Shown: piece by piece, positions 35,601 to 53,872 of the stretch
Numbering within the stretch: the first letter of the stretch is position 1
Layout of the letters: each line of letters opens with the position of its first letter
Source: Rhodamnia argentea
Taxonomy: Eukaryota; Streptophyta; Magnoliopsida; Myrtales; Myrtaceae
DNA length: 64,000 bases
Reading direction: 5' to 3'
Assembly (NCBI RefSeq): GCF_020921035.1
Contig: NC_063153.1
Coordinates: forward strand, 31,304,066-31,368,065
Notes under the pieces: model-generated
What the model was told of the DNA's origin: nothing
The model's input: the letters and a program-made list of their open reading frames with translations, nothing else
Databases searched by the model: none
Translations under genes and position numbers: made by a program

Positions 35601-36477
35601 GAAGGTCCTCGCCTCCCTTAAAAAGCAACGGAAGGAATCACAGATTTCAACGAGCAATACCAAATGCAGACTACACAGTGAGATGCCTCTGCTTACACAA
35701 ATGGCTTGATATAAGCTTATGGCTTTAAGGAGGCAGGCAAGGTTAAGAGATCAACTCTTAGCTCAAATTGTGGCGTCATGCACATCTAACGATCATATTC
35801 CACCATCGACTAACAGCGATAGGGTCAACAATTCCCTGATGGACTAGGCCACCTTGAGCTCTTTGTGTAATTCCAATCAGGAGCATGTTATTAACCTAGA
35901 CTACACTGTGCACTAAACTGAATCAATCTACAACCCCAGTTTCCAAGAGCCTCAAAACATGTGTGGAGAGGTTAATAGGACAGGCTTTGCGTTTTGGTAC
36001 TTCCAATGAAATTGAAGTTCTGATTTTCATCAATACCACATAAGCAGATCCATAAACATTTGACTGAACGTATTGCTAGCGACTTCATCGAAGGTAAACA
36101 GAAAGAAAAAAAGCGTGGAGAGGTTACCGGATGTCCACTCCATTGGCAGAGATGTGTGAAGAGAGATTCTTCGCGACCCAATCCTCTGCTGCCTCAACGT
36201 TGCTCGCCAGAGAAGAGAGCATGTCATTCGGAATCCCCACCATCACCTGAAGCCCAGACTTGCTCAGAGCGCTCAAGATGCTCGAATTGGCGTCGAAAAA
36301 CTTCACCTTCTGAATCCCATTGTCCTGCAGCATCCTCACCACCGTCGCAGGCGGCAGAGGATGCGTCGCCTGCGTTCCCCAATTCACTCCAATCCCACCT
36401 ACCGAGCTCACCAGCTCAGCCAACAATAGCAGGGCAACACACAGCCTACTAAAAGCTATAAATTTAAAGAACCCCAT
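32648..36477 (-). CDS. GH17 glucan endo-1,3-beta-glucosidase with X8 domain, GPI-anchored
   Basis: The enzyme hydrolyses internal 1,3-beta-glucan (callose) links at the cell surface. Exon 1 is 36128-36477 and exon 2 is 32648-33773. The 2.35-kb intron has GT (GTAACC) and AG (TTCTAG) ends and splits the Arg codon in [12 protein letters not shown]. The 491-residue product has a hydrophobic signal peptide ([15 protein letters not shown]), then [15 protein letters not shown], which opens the GH17 fold. The acid Glu is in VGNEPF (~124) and the nucleophile Glu in VGEVGWPT (~269). A C-terminal X8/CBM43 domain with conserved cysteines follows (KWCVMSQ..., [25 protein letters not shown]). The hydrophobic tail [17 protein letters not shown] suggests a GPI signal. 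The ATG at 36475-36477 is the first in frame. Close to Arabidopsis glucosidase 5/6 by my recollection. No defect was seen. Confidence 0.93.
33774..36127 (-). other. Intron of the GH17 gene
   Basis: This is the single intron of the glucanase gene. It contains a short poly-A-rich tract (35163-35190) and no recognisable mobile element or gene. The small open frames on both strands are not supported by any domain. Confidence 0.85.
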
Positions 36478-37860
36478 ATCCACAAAATCTCAGTTCGAAC
36501 CACCCAAACACTCGATTCACTCGGGTCCTCCTATCATTCACACCGAACTTGTCACTGGAATCGACAAAGAATTCAACTGTCGGTGACCCAGAAACCCGAG
36601 TTGGTCTTCTTTATCTTCAAGCACAAAGGGAAAGAGAGGTCATCTTGAGCTTGAGACAGAGACGGACTAGACTATGGAAGGTTCCTCACAAGACGCAATA
36701 AAGAATCATCAGAGAAAGAGAGTTGCAAGCAAAAGAGAAGACAGCAAGCTAAAATTAAAGAAGACGAAAGTGGACAGAGTATATGTGTAAAGTATCAGCC
36801 AAAGCATATACCAGAACAGAGCAAAAGAGAGCGCCCCAAGAAAGCACAGAGACAAGAAAGATCACCAAGAACAGGGCAAAAATTACAGCAATGGAATACC
36901 AACGAGACCGGAACACCTCGAAAGTTCGTAGGAAGACGGCCGAACTCGACAACCAAGGAAGAGAGAGAGAGAGAGTGTGTTTAGAACAGGGGGGGAGAGC
37001 TGCTCTGGACATGCCGAAAAGGATATATTAAGTAAGGCGTCGCTTTCTACTTGCACTAGAAGTTGCTCTCACTCTTCTTTAATAGAGAAGGCGAAACGCG
37101 TCACGAAATTACGTTCGACTTCTAAATTTCAAGCATTGCAGTATTAAAATTCTTGCAACTTCGACGTACTTGAATCCTTCAACAACCACGCACCACCCAC
37201 CCCCCCAAAAAAAAAAACCCTTCAATTAACTCTATAAATTTTAAGTAGATATTTAACCCGCACGACTTTTCTCTTACCATGTTTTTCAAATCTCATTTGA
37301 CTCTGGTAAAAAAAAAAAATGCCACGTAAATATTCCGTTTATTAAACCTAACAAAACTAAAGAAGGATTAAAATGAAAGACTTTCTCATATTAAAGGACT
37401 TAAACCTATGAAATGAAATTTTTCGAACTCAAATGCATTGTCGAGAGAGAGAGAGAGAGAGAGAGAGAGTTATGCCTTGCTCGAAGAATTTGAGGTACTG
37501 TTATAGTTTTTTTTTTTTTTAGCATAATTTGACCATTCATTTGGAATTTTTGTGCAAATCCCAATATATTTCAGCATTGTTTGTTATGTCTTGAAATATT
37601 TTTTTTTTGGTCTATTATGTCTTGAAATCAATAATTATAAGTGCTTCTGAAGTTCTCCAATTTATGGAGAAAAGACGGAGGAGCTAGTGTGGTCCTACTA
37701 GATTTTTGACTTCTTTTATGGTGCCGGATCTTTAAAAAAAAGGTTAATTCACTCAATTGTTTGATATTATGAAATTTTGTGCTATGACGGTCCATTAATC
37801 TGAAAATTTAGACCATAAGGTATGAGTGAATATAACATACTATCTATCTACATCTACACG
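36478..37860. other. Upstream region of the GH17 gene
   Basis: Read on the minus strand this is the promoter and 5' leader of the glucanase gene. It has CT/GA-rich stretches (for example 36961-36975), which are common in plant leaders. A weak TATA-like TATATCC lies at about 37021-37027. Beyond that it is A/T-rich with a GA microsatellite. No gene is seen. Confidence 0.45.
37443..37477. repeat. (GA)n microsatellite
   Basis: An uninterrupted run of GA dinucleotides, about 17.5 units. Confidence 0.97.
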
Positions 37861-38215
37861 GAAAATTATTAAAAAAAAATTCTTAAATTTATTGCAATTA
37901 TGTCAATTCAGTTATAAACTTTTTTATTTTTTTTTTTGTCAATTGAGCCCGAAACCGTTTGCAATTTTCTCAATTTAATCCATTTGACCTATCGGTACTG
38001 ACATGGCACTAGCGTTGACATGACAAATATTAAATAATATTTCAATGTTTTTTAATTTTTAATTATTTTCTAATTTTCTTTTCTTTTTATTTTCATTGGG
38101 TTGGCATGAGATTGCCGACCACCTGCTAAGGGCCCGTCGCCCGTCGCCGATCGTTGGGCGAGTGGTCGTGGCTTGCAAAGGTCGCGATCCCTCGTCGTGG
38201 CTGGGCGAGGGCCAC
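37861..38215. repeat. Partial MITE-like element of the GGAAAATTA family
   Basis: The left end GGAAAATTATTAAAAAAAAA and the following 'cttaaatttattgcaattat' and 'gtcaattcag' match the left arm of the element at 40250. A G/C-rich centre ('gcccgtcgccgatcg', 'gtcgtggctgggcgagg') recalls the core of that element. A matching right end was not found, so this copy looks truncated. Confidence 0.5.
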
Positions 38216-40249
38216 TAACTGAACAAACTTCCACTTACATTTACATTAGAGGTAGATTTCAAGAATATATTTAAATTTTTCGAATGGATGGGTCAAATGG
38301 GGAGTGGGTAAAAAAAGAAAAAGTGTGATCCATATTGACTTATTTTTATGTAATATAAGTTTAAGCGACTCATGCCGGAATAGATCCATACTCAACCAAA
38401 TCCAACTTTAATTCTTAGTGTTTTTTCCTTTAAATATCTTTTTTGTCGAATTTTTTTCCGTTAAATATGACAAATAGCATATTGAAGAAAATTAATAAAC
38501 TAAAAACAAGATAAGCATGAAAAATATTAGCAAATTAAAAATTACTAAAATTTTTGACGAATCAAACTAATAGAACACTGTCCTGTTAATTTTTTTTTCT
38601 ATCTGATTGTTTTGGCGATAATCTTTAATTACAAGCTTCAACTATTACTTCCGATTTTCTTTGAGATCCTAACGTAATTATAATTGAGTGGTGTTCACTG
38701 GCGGGTGACATTGGTAGAGTTGTTAATGAGGCCAATTAAATATTGCCGATATCGAGAATTAGGAAAAATTTCAAATAAGGGCCTAAAGTGCCCTCATTTT
38801 CTCCAATAAGATTATGAAGTGCTATCTTTGTTTCAAAGAAGACCAATGACATTTTTGTCATTTTATTTTTTATTTTCTTTGAAACAAGATTCACTTTTAG
38901 GTCCTTATCTAAAATTTTCACTGGGATTTATTTGCACTGCATTCCTAGTCATAGTATGCATTATTTCACTCTAAAAATAAAATTGACGTCACCGCTAATC
39001 GTACTTATACCTATTAATTATGAAATCAAAATTTTTATTTGACCCATCTTCAATTACGGCTTGATACCGGCGAAAACAATGTTGCCGCTTACTTTAACAC
39101 ATGATTCAGTCCACCAACACACAATTTGATTGAATATAAATTTTTTTAGACATGATCCTTTAAATGTTTAAACAAACCCTTCCTCTTATCTTAATTTTGT
39201 TGTGAAAAAACATGAGTCATATCGACACAAAGCTTAGGTTAAGGATGCTTGTTGTCCTCCACATCGTCAAATGCGCGTAATATAATCTTTCGGATAACCT
39301 ATTTGGATTTCGACTCCCGTATTAGCCCCGGATCACGAAGTTCACATAATATATTTAGGCTTCGTTTATTTTGTGAAATAATATATCTTCAGAAACCGTA
39401 AATTAGATTGCAAAGATGACCTATTATTATCGTCCCTTGGCGTGATTCCTCCCCGTCCAATCTAAGATTTAGGCTTCGTTTATTTTGCGAAAAAAAAAAA
39501 AAATTTGAAAAATATTTTTTTCTAAAAACGACATCTTGTGTCGCTTACAAAATGAACGAGCAAAAATTATTTTCATTATCTACGAAAACGTTTAGGCGCG
39601 AAATGAAAACACCTCCAATTGATTAATTATTCTAAATAATATGTATTTTTTTTAAGTAACTTTTTTCGGAGTCTTCGAAATGATTCGGCATTTCGAATGA
39701 GTTGCTACACGTGGAAGGAGAGAGTGAGTTTCGGAGTCTTCGAAATGATTCGGCATGTCAGATGGTGTTGCTGCGCTTGAGACAACTGGCGGAAAACCCA
39801 AAGCTGATCTCGAGTGGGCCCAAAACGAAATGACCGCTTGGATTCTTGCGCCTGTCTCATCGATGCCTTATGTCCTTGTTTCAAATTCAATCCCCCTTGC
39901 CAAAATGTACTGTAAACTTTTTATCCAAACCCAGTTCAAGAATTTATACAATTTTTTTTTTATCATTTATGAAAATATTGAGATATATATACTTTCGTTG
40001 GTAGTAAAAATATTTTTATTGATTAATTATTTTAAGCGATAAAATCGATCGGATTTTTTAAAATATTTTTCAGCTCATTTATTTTTTACAAAACAAACGG
40101 AACCTTATTTTGTCCCATATTCAGTTCACATGATTTTTGCTCTGTTTGAAGGTTCATGTCAAGAGCTACATGAAATCGCGAAATCGAAAACCCAACATTT
40201 TAACCCATATTAGGGTCTAAGATTGAGGTTTTTGAATTGAGGGGAAAAT
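38216..40249. other. A/T-rich intergenic DNA
   Basis: No gene is recognised. A near-duplicate pair 'tttcggagtcttcgaaatga' lies at about 39665 and 39729. The phrase 'aggcttcgtttattttg' also occurs twice (39358 and 39472), probably ends of small decayed elements. Confidence 0.4.
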
Positions 40250-40947
40250 TACCAAAAAAGTTTTAAATTTATTGTAATTATATTAACTCGGTCATATTTT
40301 TTTTAATTCGGTCCTAAACCTTTCTCATTTGTATCAATTCAATCATTTTGGCCAATTTTGGCCAAAAATCGCTAATGTGGCGCGGCTAACGCTCACTTAG
40401 AATTTTTTATTTTTTTCTTTTCTTTCATTTTTTTTTCTTCTTTTTCCTCTAGCTAGCCACAGGCAAAGGCGAGGTGCGACCTCACCGTCGCTGGCGAGGT
40501 AGTGCCTCACCATGGCCGCGCAAGGTCGGACCTCACGGTTGATGGGCGAGGTCGGCGAGGTAGTGCCTCACCATGGCCGTGCGAGGCCGGACCTCGTGGT
40601 TGATGGGCGAGGTCGGCGAGGTAGTGCCTCACCATGGCCACGCGAGGCCGAACCTCGCAGTTGATGAGCGAGGTCGAGCCTCGCCATGGATGGCCTAGCC
40701 GGAGGCGAAGGCGAGCTTCACTAGTCCTTGCCTCTAGTTGATCGCTAGGCTCGATGGCTGGTTGGAGGAAGAGGAAGAAAAATAAAAGAAAGAGAAAAAA
40801 ATAAAATTCAAAAAATGGTAAAATATCATAAAAAAAATGACCACGTTAGCGCACTGCCTCATATCAATAATTTCCGGACAAAATTGATTAGAAGGGCTGA
40901 ATTGACACAATTGAAATAAGTTTAAGGTTTTTTGGTAATTTTTTAGT
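40250..40947. mobile_element. Inverted-repeat element with 61-bp tandem repeats
   Basis: The left arm AAAATTACCAAAAAAGTTTT with 'aatttattgtaattatatta' is mirrored on the right; the reverse complement reads AAAAATTACCAAAAAACCTT, then 'aacttatttcaattgtgtca'. The element encloses a G/C-rich array (40490-40680). It belongs to the same family as 470-707, 4990-5439 and 37861. It is non-coding and non-autonomous. No target duplication was resolved. Confidence 0.65.
40490..40680. repeat. 61-bp GC-rich tandem repeat, about three units
   Basis: The unit starts 'tagtgcctcaccatggccg' at 40500, 40561 and 40622, a period of exactly 61. The units differ at a few positions, mostly C/T and G/A within CpG-like contexts (for example cgcaaggtcgg, tgcgaggccgg, cgcgaggccga). 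Confidence 0.93.
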
Positions 40948-41557
40948 ATTTATTTTATTTTTCGCTAAAAACCAAAACCAGTCCGCTGGTTTTGGAATCT
41001 TGAAACCTAGACAACTTCACGTGTTGCCTCTCCGAACAACGACATTAATTTGTTGACTTGGGTCGCAAGTAATCCAAATCTACAAGGCACACCAAGATCG
41101 TCCCCAGAGAAAAAGGGGAGGAAAACAGGAACGATGGAGGTCCAAGATGCCGCCTGTAAACTAATGTGAAAGGCAAGTAGTCAAGTGCTCGACACGAACT
41201 TTCCTTTGAGCTCACGCAGTCACGCAGTTGCTCGACACCAAGTCATGAGAATATTTGTTGCCGTCACTAAAGACGACAAGTAAGAAGATTCGGTCCGAAA
41301 CCAGTGATGCAGAAAGCATGTGCAGATGACACGCCTCCCTCCAGGCGTTTCATCCACGTCGTGTTAACTCTGATTATTGCTTTTGTCTGGAGCAGATGGA
41401 ACGTCCTGAGCTGCTTTCTCAGGTTCTTTCCCAGATTGACTAATGCATGAACTAGTCCTGTCATTCCTGTTCATTCCAGCCGTCTAGGACAAAAAAAACA
41501 TGTCATGGACTCAAGCTAGGCTGCTGTTCTTCAATATGTTTATTCGTACATTATGTT

Positions 41558-41593
<36 letters not shown>

Positions 41594-42011
41594 GAGCATG
41601 ACCAATAGGGAGAACATTCTTCTTTCTTTTTCTAATTTGGGAGGAAAGTATTAAGCTTCCCAGTAAGCATGCAGAAGTACCTCAAAACAAAACCTGTTTT
41701 ATCCCTTTGAAGAATAAAATCACCAAAAGAGAAGAAACTAAAACCCAGAAAGGAAATTTTATTCATGCGATTTTGAAAGGGATGTATTGGAACATAACTT
41801 ACAACAAAATTTTCTTAACCCTAATTCATCAGAAGAAGAAAACAGAGGAGAGGAGAACAGAAATGCTTAGCATTCAGCATTTCAGCATTGTGGGATGCAT
41901 CTAACCCCATCTGACAAGTCAGCGATTTGCATCAAAGCAGATGCAGCCACATATTATCCGGGAAGACAGAATAAATTTTGCACTGAATACCTTGTGATTG
42001 TTGTCAGAAAG
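40948..42011. other. Intergenic DNA downstream of the methyltransferase gene
   Basis: This contains the probable 3' untranslated region of the minus-strand methyltransferase next to 42011 and an (AG)n microsatellite at 41562-41590. No additional gene is recognised. Confidence 0.45.
41562..41590. repeat. (AG)n microsatellite
   Basis: An uninterrupted run of AG dinucleotides, about 14.5 units. Confidence 0.97.
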
Positions 42012-47918
<5,907 letters not shown>

Positions 47919-48188
47919 CTCCAATTACGACCCACAAACCAAAACCCTAGTCCACTTCAATTTGGAGATGGAGCTTCACTTCCGCCATGGAAGCTCGGAT
48001 GAGCTCACTTCTGGCTGCCAGGCGTGGCAGAGAGGAGCGGAGTGTTCCCCAACCCCAAATGCGAAGCTGACATCCAAATTTTCCGTTGTGCGGGGCAGTC
48101 CCTCCTTTTTGAGAAATTACAATTTTTGGTCCACGAGGTTTCTTAGGAGGTCGATTTTGACGCTTATATTGCTCGGGTACAATTTACA
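47919..48188. other. Upstream region of the methyltransferase gene
   Basis: The promoter and leader of the minus-strand methyltransferase should lie here. I saw no clear TATA box. The long plus-strand open frame across 47335-48207 is a shadow of the first exon. Confidence 0.4.
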
Positions 48189-51100
48189 GAGATGCGTTTG
48201 GGAATAGCTTTGCAAAGCCCTTTGGACCTCTAAAGGCCCTTGGGCAAATGCTAGAGCATCTGGCTGGTATTTTTGAGAGTCCATTTTCCAAATGCTAGCT
48301 TTTTCAAGGCCTTCAGTAGGCCTTTTAGCCCAAGACTCCCTCACACGTGCTTCCAACTTTCTGGCTTTCTCGGCATGCAACAGTGCCGAATTAATGAATT
48401 TTTTGAATTTCCACTATTACCCTCACTTATTGATCTTAATTCCATATTTACCCTTTTGAACATAAATACCCTTTGATTTGACGCTCTCTCTTCCCTTGCT
48501 CTTTTCGCTCGCACGCTCACCTAACGAAGCCCAGCTCGCTCACCATTCTTCGTTCGCCTCACAAGTGTGACATCGCTCACTTGGTCGCCTCCGGTCGATG
48601 GTTGTCACCGATCGCCTCATCAACGGTGGCACCGTCCCTCCAGATCTATTGTCATAAGGCTCGCCGAGGTCGTGGGGCCCCGCTTGGGGTCCGGCGACCT
48701 CGGAGTGCTCACCCGGGCTCCGAAGTAATCCCTAGAAATCTTCTTCATCCCAAATCCAATGACCATGGAAGCAATGAAGAAATGGAATGTCACCTGAAGC
48801 CCCTGAAGCTGAAGCACAAGGCCTATTGGGATGGCCTCCTCTCTCTCCGGAACTCGATTAGAAAGGTACCTTCACTTTCATTGCTAATCTCTACCACCGA
48901 TGTCCATCTCAACTCGATCGGCAATTTAGTTACCTTTGATTAGGTTGGGACATGATTCGCTTTGATTGGCTAATCTATGTTAAAACTGCAATAGGAGTGT
49001 AAAAAAAGTTTGTGTTGGCCCAACGCGACTCGGCCCGGCCCAAAAAATCACCTAATTTTCGGGCCGGGTGGCTCTAGGTTTTTTTAACACCAATGTTTTC
49101 TTTTTAATTTAATTTATTTTTTATTTTTTATATTCTTTCATTCGATAGGTTTGTGAAGTGATTTTAATTTCAAAAAATAAAAAAAAAAAGAAAAAGAATC
49201 TGACCCTACCCGACTCTGGCGGAAGAGTTGGGGCACTTGTAATTCGGGCTCGGGCCGGGTCGGACCTAGCCTAGCTCGATCTTGTTAAGTTTTGGGCCGA
49301 CTCAAACCCGGCCCATTGACACCCCTAAACTGCGGTGACCAATCGATATGTTACCATTTTCTCCCATATTTAGCTTGCTCGATCAAACTGAATGGCAATA
49401 GCTCCATGCGGCTTATCCACATTTTGGCTGGGTGGTTTTGGCTGCCCAAAAAAATTATTTATAGTTCGATCACGATTACGCATAGTCGGGTTGCGCGGAT
49501 CGTGGCTTGAGTTGTCGCTGGAGTGGGAATTTCCTCTACTTGGCTTTACAATGTGAATTTCCCGGTTGTTGGATCTGGAAAGGGAACGACTGTGCTGTGA
49601 TTTGGGGTTTAACGTATCTAGGTTGAAGGAATTGAGCTGCACCATTTTGGTTTGGCCGATCAACATTTAAATTTTGAAGTGCCAATGGTTTATTTGAATA
49701 GAGTTGCATCTTTGAATTTAGCTGGTCTAGGATGCGTGCACTACTCATCGAAGCAAATATGACTTTTTTGTTTACTTTCGTCTATGTGGGATTAGGAGAA
49801 AGGAGGACATAGAGAAACCAGTCAAGATGGTACTCTGATGAATATTATTTCCATATATTTCATAATGTTCTCGAAGATGTAGGTTAGATAGCTGTGGATG
49901 GAAATGTGAAATCAAGCTTTTATTTGATGAATGCAAACATATGGATGTGAGTCATGTTCGTGAAGGTTAATATTCTATTTGAATGCTTAAGTTGTGGCAA
50001 GATGCTGAGAACAGGACATTGCTGACAAATTTTCTAAAAAAGAACTTGGACAAGGTGTTTCTAATGCTTCTCTTTTGTTGCTCTCTACTCCTCAATTCTG
50101 GATCTTGCCTCTTTACTTGAAATTTTACTATAGTTGTCTCCTCTTTCAAATGTTCATGCCCTTCACATGCGGACACAACAAAGAAAATTAATTCAGTAAA
50201 TTACTTGTATTGTTGTCCTGCTTATCAAGTTGCGATTAGAAGTTGAGATTTGTCTCCTTGGTATTTGTTCTAAGGTGCTTCGTGTGTTTTCCTTTGTAGA
50301 GGCTAAAAGTACTGTCACTTGAAGACAAATTGACAGTCTTGGGATGTAAGTATGCCCCTTATCATGCTTTCATTAGATTCACTATATTAACTCCGTCAAC
50401 AGGTGTAATTGAAACATTACCTATGCACATATTATTTGTTGATGATTCAGCATAATCAAAATGAGGATCAGGACGTGAAATCTGTGCAAGTATAATTGCA
50501 GGGTTCTTTGTTGATGATTCTGTTTCGTTTGTTGATCACGATAATTAAAGGGAAATCCCTTGTACCAATTTGATCGTAGTTGATTGGTGGTGTCACTACC
50601 GGGCCTCTTGCGAATTCGATTTGATTTTCAGCTTGCAATCTCTGATCCCCTTTACTTGAATTGGTTGTGTCTTGGTTGAATTTGTTGGAGTTGGCGAATA
50701 CTTCGGGGACCCTTGTTTCTCATACCGGGCACGCTCACGTAAGCTTAGGAAAACTAAAGCATAAACCAACGACATGTAACCCTTGCACATGGATTGACGG
50801 GGGTCTCGTTGCTCGGTCGGCGAGCGGAGGTTCCGCTCCCCAGTGAGGGGTCTGCTGCCCCGCTTGCCGGTGAGCGGGCGGGGGCTCGAGGGCAACGTCT
50901 ACGAAGCAACATCGGTTTAGGCTTGTGTATAAATTGGCCCGTTTGTTGTGGGATAAAAGGGATTCAGATAGGCTTAGGTTTTTGGCCCATTTTAAGCTCT
51001 ATATATATTGTGCTCATATGAGAAATCATTATAACGAGTGGTGTGGTGTAAACCTAAATATTATAGTGAAATCTCTTTGTAGGACGTAGCCCTATTCTGG

Positions 51101-52466
51101 GGTTAACCTGGATAAACTCGTGTGTCATCTATTTTTCTATTCTCTCGTGTATTTGTTCGATCCGATTTAGGATATATCCTATCAGAATTGCCTATCTTAC
51201 CGTAACTCTAGTGACTAATTACCAGCAAGAGTGACCTCAATGAAGGTTTCAGTCCTAATAAATTTTCTTTTGACTTATACTTTCTACCTAGAGAATTTTA
51301 AGAGGAATTAGATAAGAGAAGAAAAGAAGAAAAGATTAGTGGAATATGAGGAAGTTAATCTGTCTAGCATGTGGCTAAGAAACTAGCTAGATCATGCTTC
51401 TTGACATTGTTGCACTTAGAGGTAGAGGATTTATGAGCGAGCGTAAGAGATATATGCTTGCCGTGGTTTTGCTGACATGGTTCGTTGATTTTGGCAGAGT
51501 TAGATATGTTGTCTCTTCTGCTAAGTTTTGCGTAGCTTTCAATGCCATAATGGTGTATATTGGCGTTTCTAGTATAGCTGATAATCATTTTGATGTACTT
51601 AGGATCCAATTGGTCACTTCTTCTCCTCCCTATATATGCCCTGTCAAAACTAAATTGAATGTTTCCCATTGTTTTCCTGCTTATGGACCATTGGCATTGT
51701 AATCAATATCGGTATAAATTTCAACAATGGATCTTAGGAAAGAAGAGAAAGTCCTCAATGGGAATCTCATCAGGTTTTAAATTTTCTTGAAGAATTAGTG
51801 AGCACAACATCACTTTCTCGGTAGTTGTCAGAGCAAATGACACTTGCCAAGGCGTATGTTATCATAACAAAGGAACACAACAACCTTCACCTTGCATGGG
51901 AGCTAAGCTCAAGTTATGGATCTTGATTATGAATATTCAGTTAACCTTAATGATGTAAATGAGAAGACTAGTGCTTCAAATGATAATTTATCTTCTGACA
52001 TGGGATGTTTACGTGATCGAATAACCATGAGTTTAGTAAATATTTAAGGATGGTTGGAATTTTCAATGACAACGTAAATCTTGTATCAGTGCATATGTGA
52101 CTATGTTTATTATAATGAAAGTACTCTCTTTTTAATTGTGAAAGAAGTCCACTTTGATGTCATTTTTTTTATTTATAAATTTGTTGGTACGTCTCTTTTA
52201 CATTATTCTCAATGCAAACATACAAACATGGCAGTCATTGTTTTCTTTTTTCAATTTTAAACAAATTAAAATAAAAAAATCTAAATAAGTCACATCAAAT
52301 GACTTTCCAAATATATGTTTACGAAACGGCATTTTCCCAAACTTTCTTCTCAATGCACTTTTCAATTATAGTTTACCAAACAGCTTTTGCATTTTACCAA
52401 ATCCCTTCGGACTAAAGGCATTTGCATTTTCCCAAAGGATTTCCCCAAAAGCCTTTCTAAACGCAG
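48189..52466. mobile_element. Possible 4.3-kb DNA element with GCGTTT ends
   Basis: The left end 'gatgcgtttgggaatagctt' resembles the reverse complement of the right end 'gctgcgtttagaaaggcttt'. Both continue with 'aatgcaaatg'/'ccctttgg' like repeats. Such ends are typical of non-autonomous hAT or Harbinger-type plant elements. No transposase was recognised inside. The interior has a G/C-rich stretch near 48580-48720, a nested hAT-type element (48992-49327) and frames of unknown nature such as 48745-48866 (HLKPLKLKHKAYWDGLLSLR). A convincing target duplication is missing, so the two ends may belong to separate elements. Confidence 0.35.
48984..49335. mobile_element. Second short hAT-type element, related to the one at 19045
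   Basis: The 336-bp core (48992-49327) starts TAGGAGTGTAAAAAA and ends CCCATTGACACCCCTA. Its flanks AACTGCAA and AACTGCGG agree in 6 of 8 positions. Internally it carries the same features as 19045-19438 in reverse orientation: gggccgggt-type ends, 'ataggtttgtgaagtgattt' and a run of aaaaataaa type. Confidence 0.75.
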
Positions 52467-52884
52467 CCTTTATCAAATTTAGCTCCTTCCCTCAAATTTT
52501 CATTCCACATTTGGTAAAACTTGCTTGACACCCCCACAATGACAAGTGATGGTTTGCTATATAAGCTTGTAAGATAAGTTGCACTTTTGATCCCTCTACT
52601 TTTAGGAAAGGTCAAATTCAATTGATGTACTTTGTTTAAGTGGATAAGGACGAAAAATATTTTTATCATCTAAGAAGATAATTAGTCATAAATTATTATT
52701 GATAAGAAAAATACTTTTTGTTGACTAATTTTTCTCAATAATATAACCAATTATATTTTGAAAATTATTTTTCAAACTTTGAGCTTTTCGTGAAATAAAT
52801 GCAACATTCATTTTCATTGCACCTCGTCCAGCATTAATTGAATGACCTAAATTGTTATTAGAGTGATAGAAGTGTAGTATTATC

Positions 52885-53872
52885 ACCAAACAAACGGCAG
52901 GCACGATGCTTAAGGGTAAGACTTTATTCAATAGTTTGTAACCCGATAAAAACACACGAGTTCACCAAACAATAGATTTGGAAAATATCAAGTTTATGTA
53001 AGTATACCTTTTAGAAAATTCTTTACAAAAGTTCAAAGCATTAATAAGGAAAATTGCAAGACCTGGGAACTACTTCCATCCAAACGATATCGTCGCCAAA
53101 CTTAACTTTTACCACCGTCTTCATGGTTCGATCCAACGCCTTACCTAAGTATCTGAAAAAATGTTTCCCAAATAGGGATGAGCTAACAACTTAGCAAGCA
53201 AAACTTCTAACTAGATAACTAAACCTCCATTGATTCATACCCATTTTCAAACCAACATAAATCACCACATCAAATGACAATTGGAAAGGCTAATGGTGAG
53301 GATAGAAGAATTACTTGCCTAGGAATCGTGTTTGAAACAAACGAAGCTCGAATCGAAGCAAAAACAAACCGGATCTCCATTGACCAGCTTTTGTCCTGCT
53401 CAAACTCACAAAATTTCCTCAACTTTTTGGATGATTAACCTTTAGATCCTTGTTTCCCACGATCTTACGGTTGCGTGGGAAAAAATAGAGCTCGATTCGC
53501 TTTCCAAACGAGCTCAAACAGGCCGTTTTTCTCAGCGCACACTAGAGGACGATAGTGAGAGAGCTCTTGGGTTTGGGGGGTTTCTGAGAAAGAGAAGAGG
53601 GGCTTAAATAGAAGGGATGGGGTTGGGTCGATTTAAGGGGGTTCGAGGTTCAATCCTGAACCGATTCTCACGCAATTTAATTCTTTTGTGATCCGTAATG
53701 ACCGTCGCTCCAAAATTTTCTAACATTTAACTCTGGTTGTGCCCGTCGACCACCAAAGTTAAATAGTCCATTGCCACCTCAATTAACCCCCGATTCATCA
53801 TCCCGATTAGTCCAATCTCGTTAAATACTAATCCGCTCGTTAATTTAATCGGCGAAAATTCTGGGTCTTACA
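52885..53872 (-). repeat. Downstream (3') LTR, truncated and internally deleted
   Basis: It matches the LTR at 55217-57489 in colinear order but lacks the outer 150 or so bases and about 690 bases that correspond to 56160-56852. It carries the empty site of the small element found at 55518 (acaaaagttcaaagcattaa). Confidence 0.8.
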
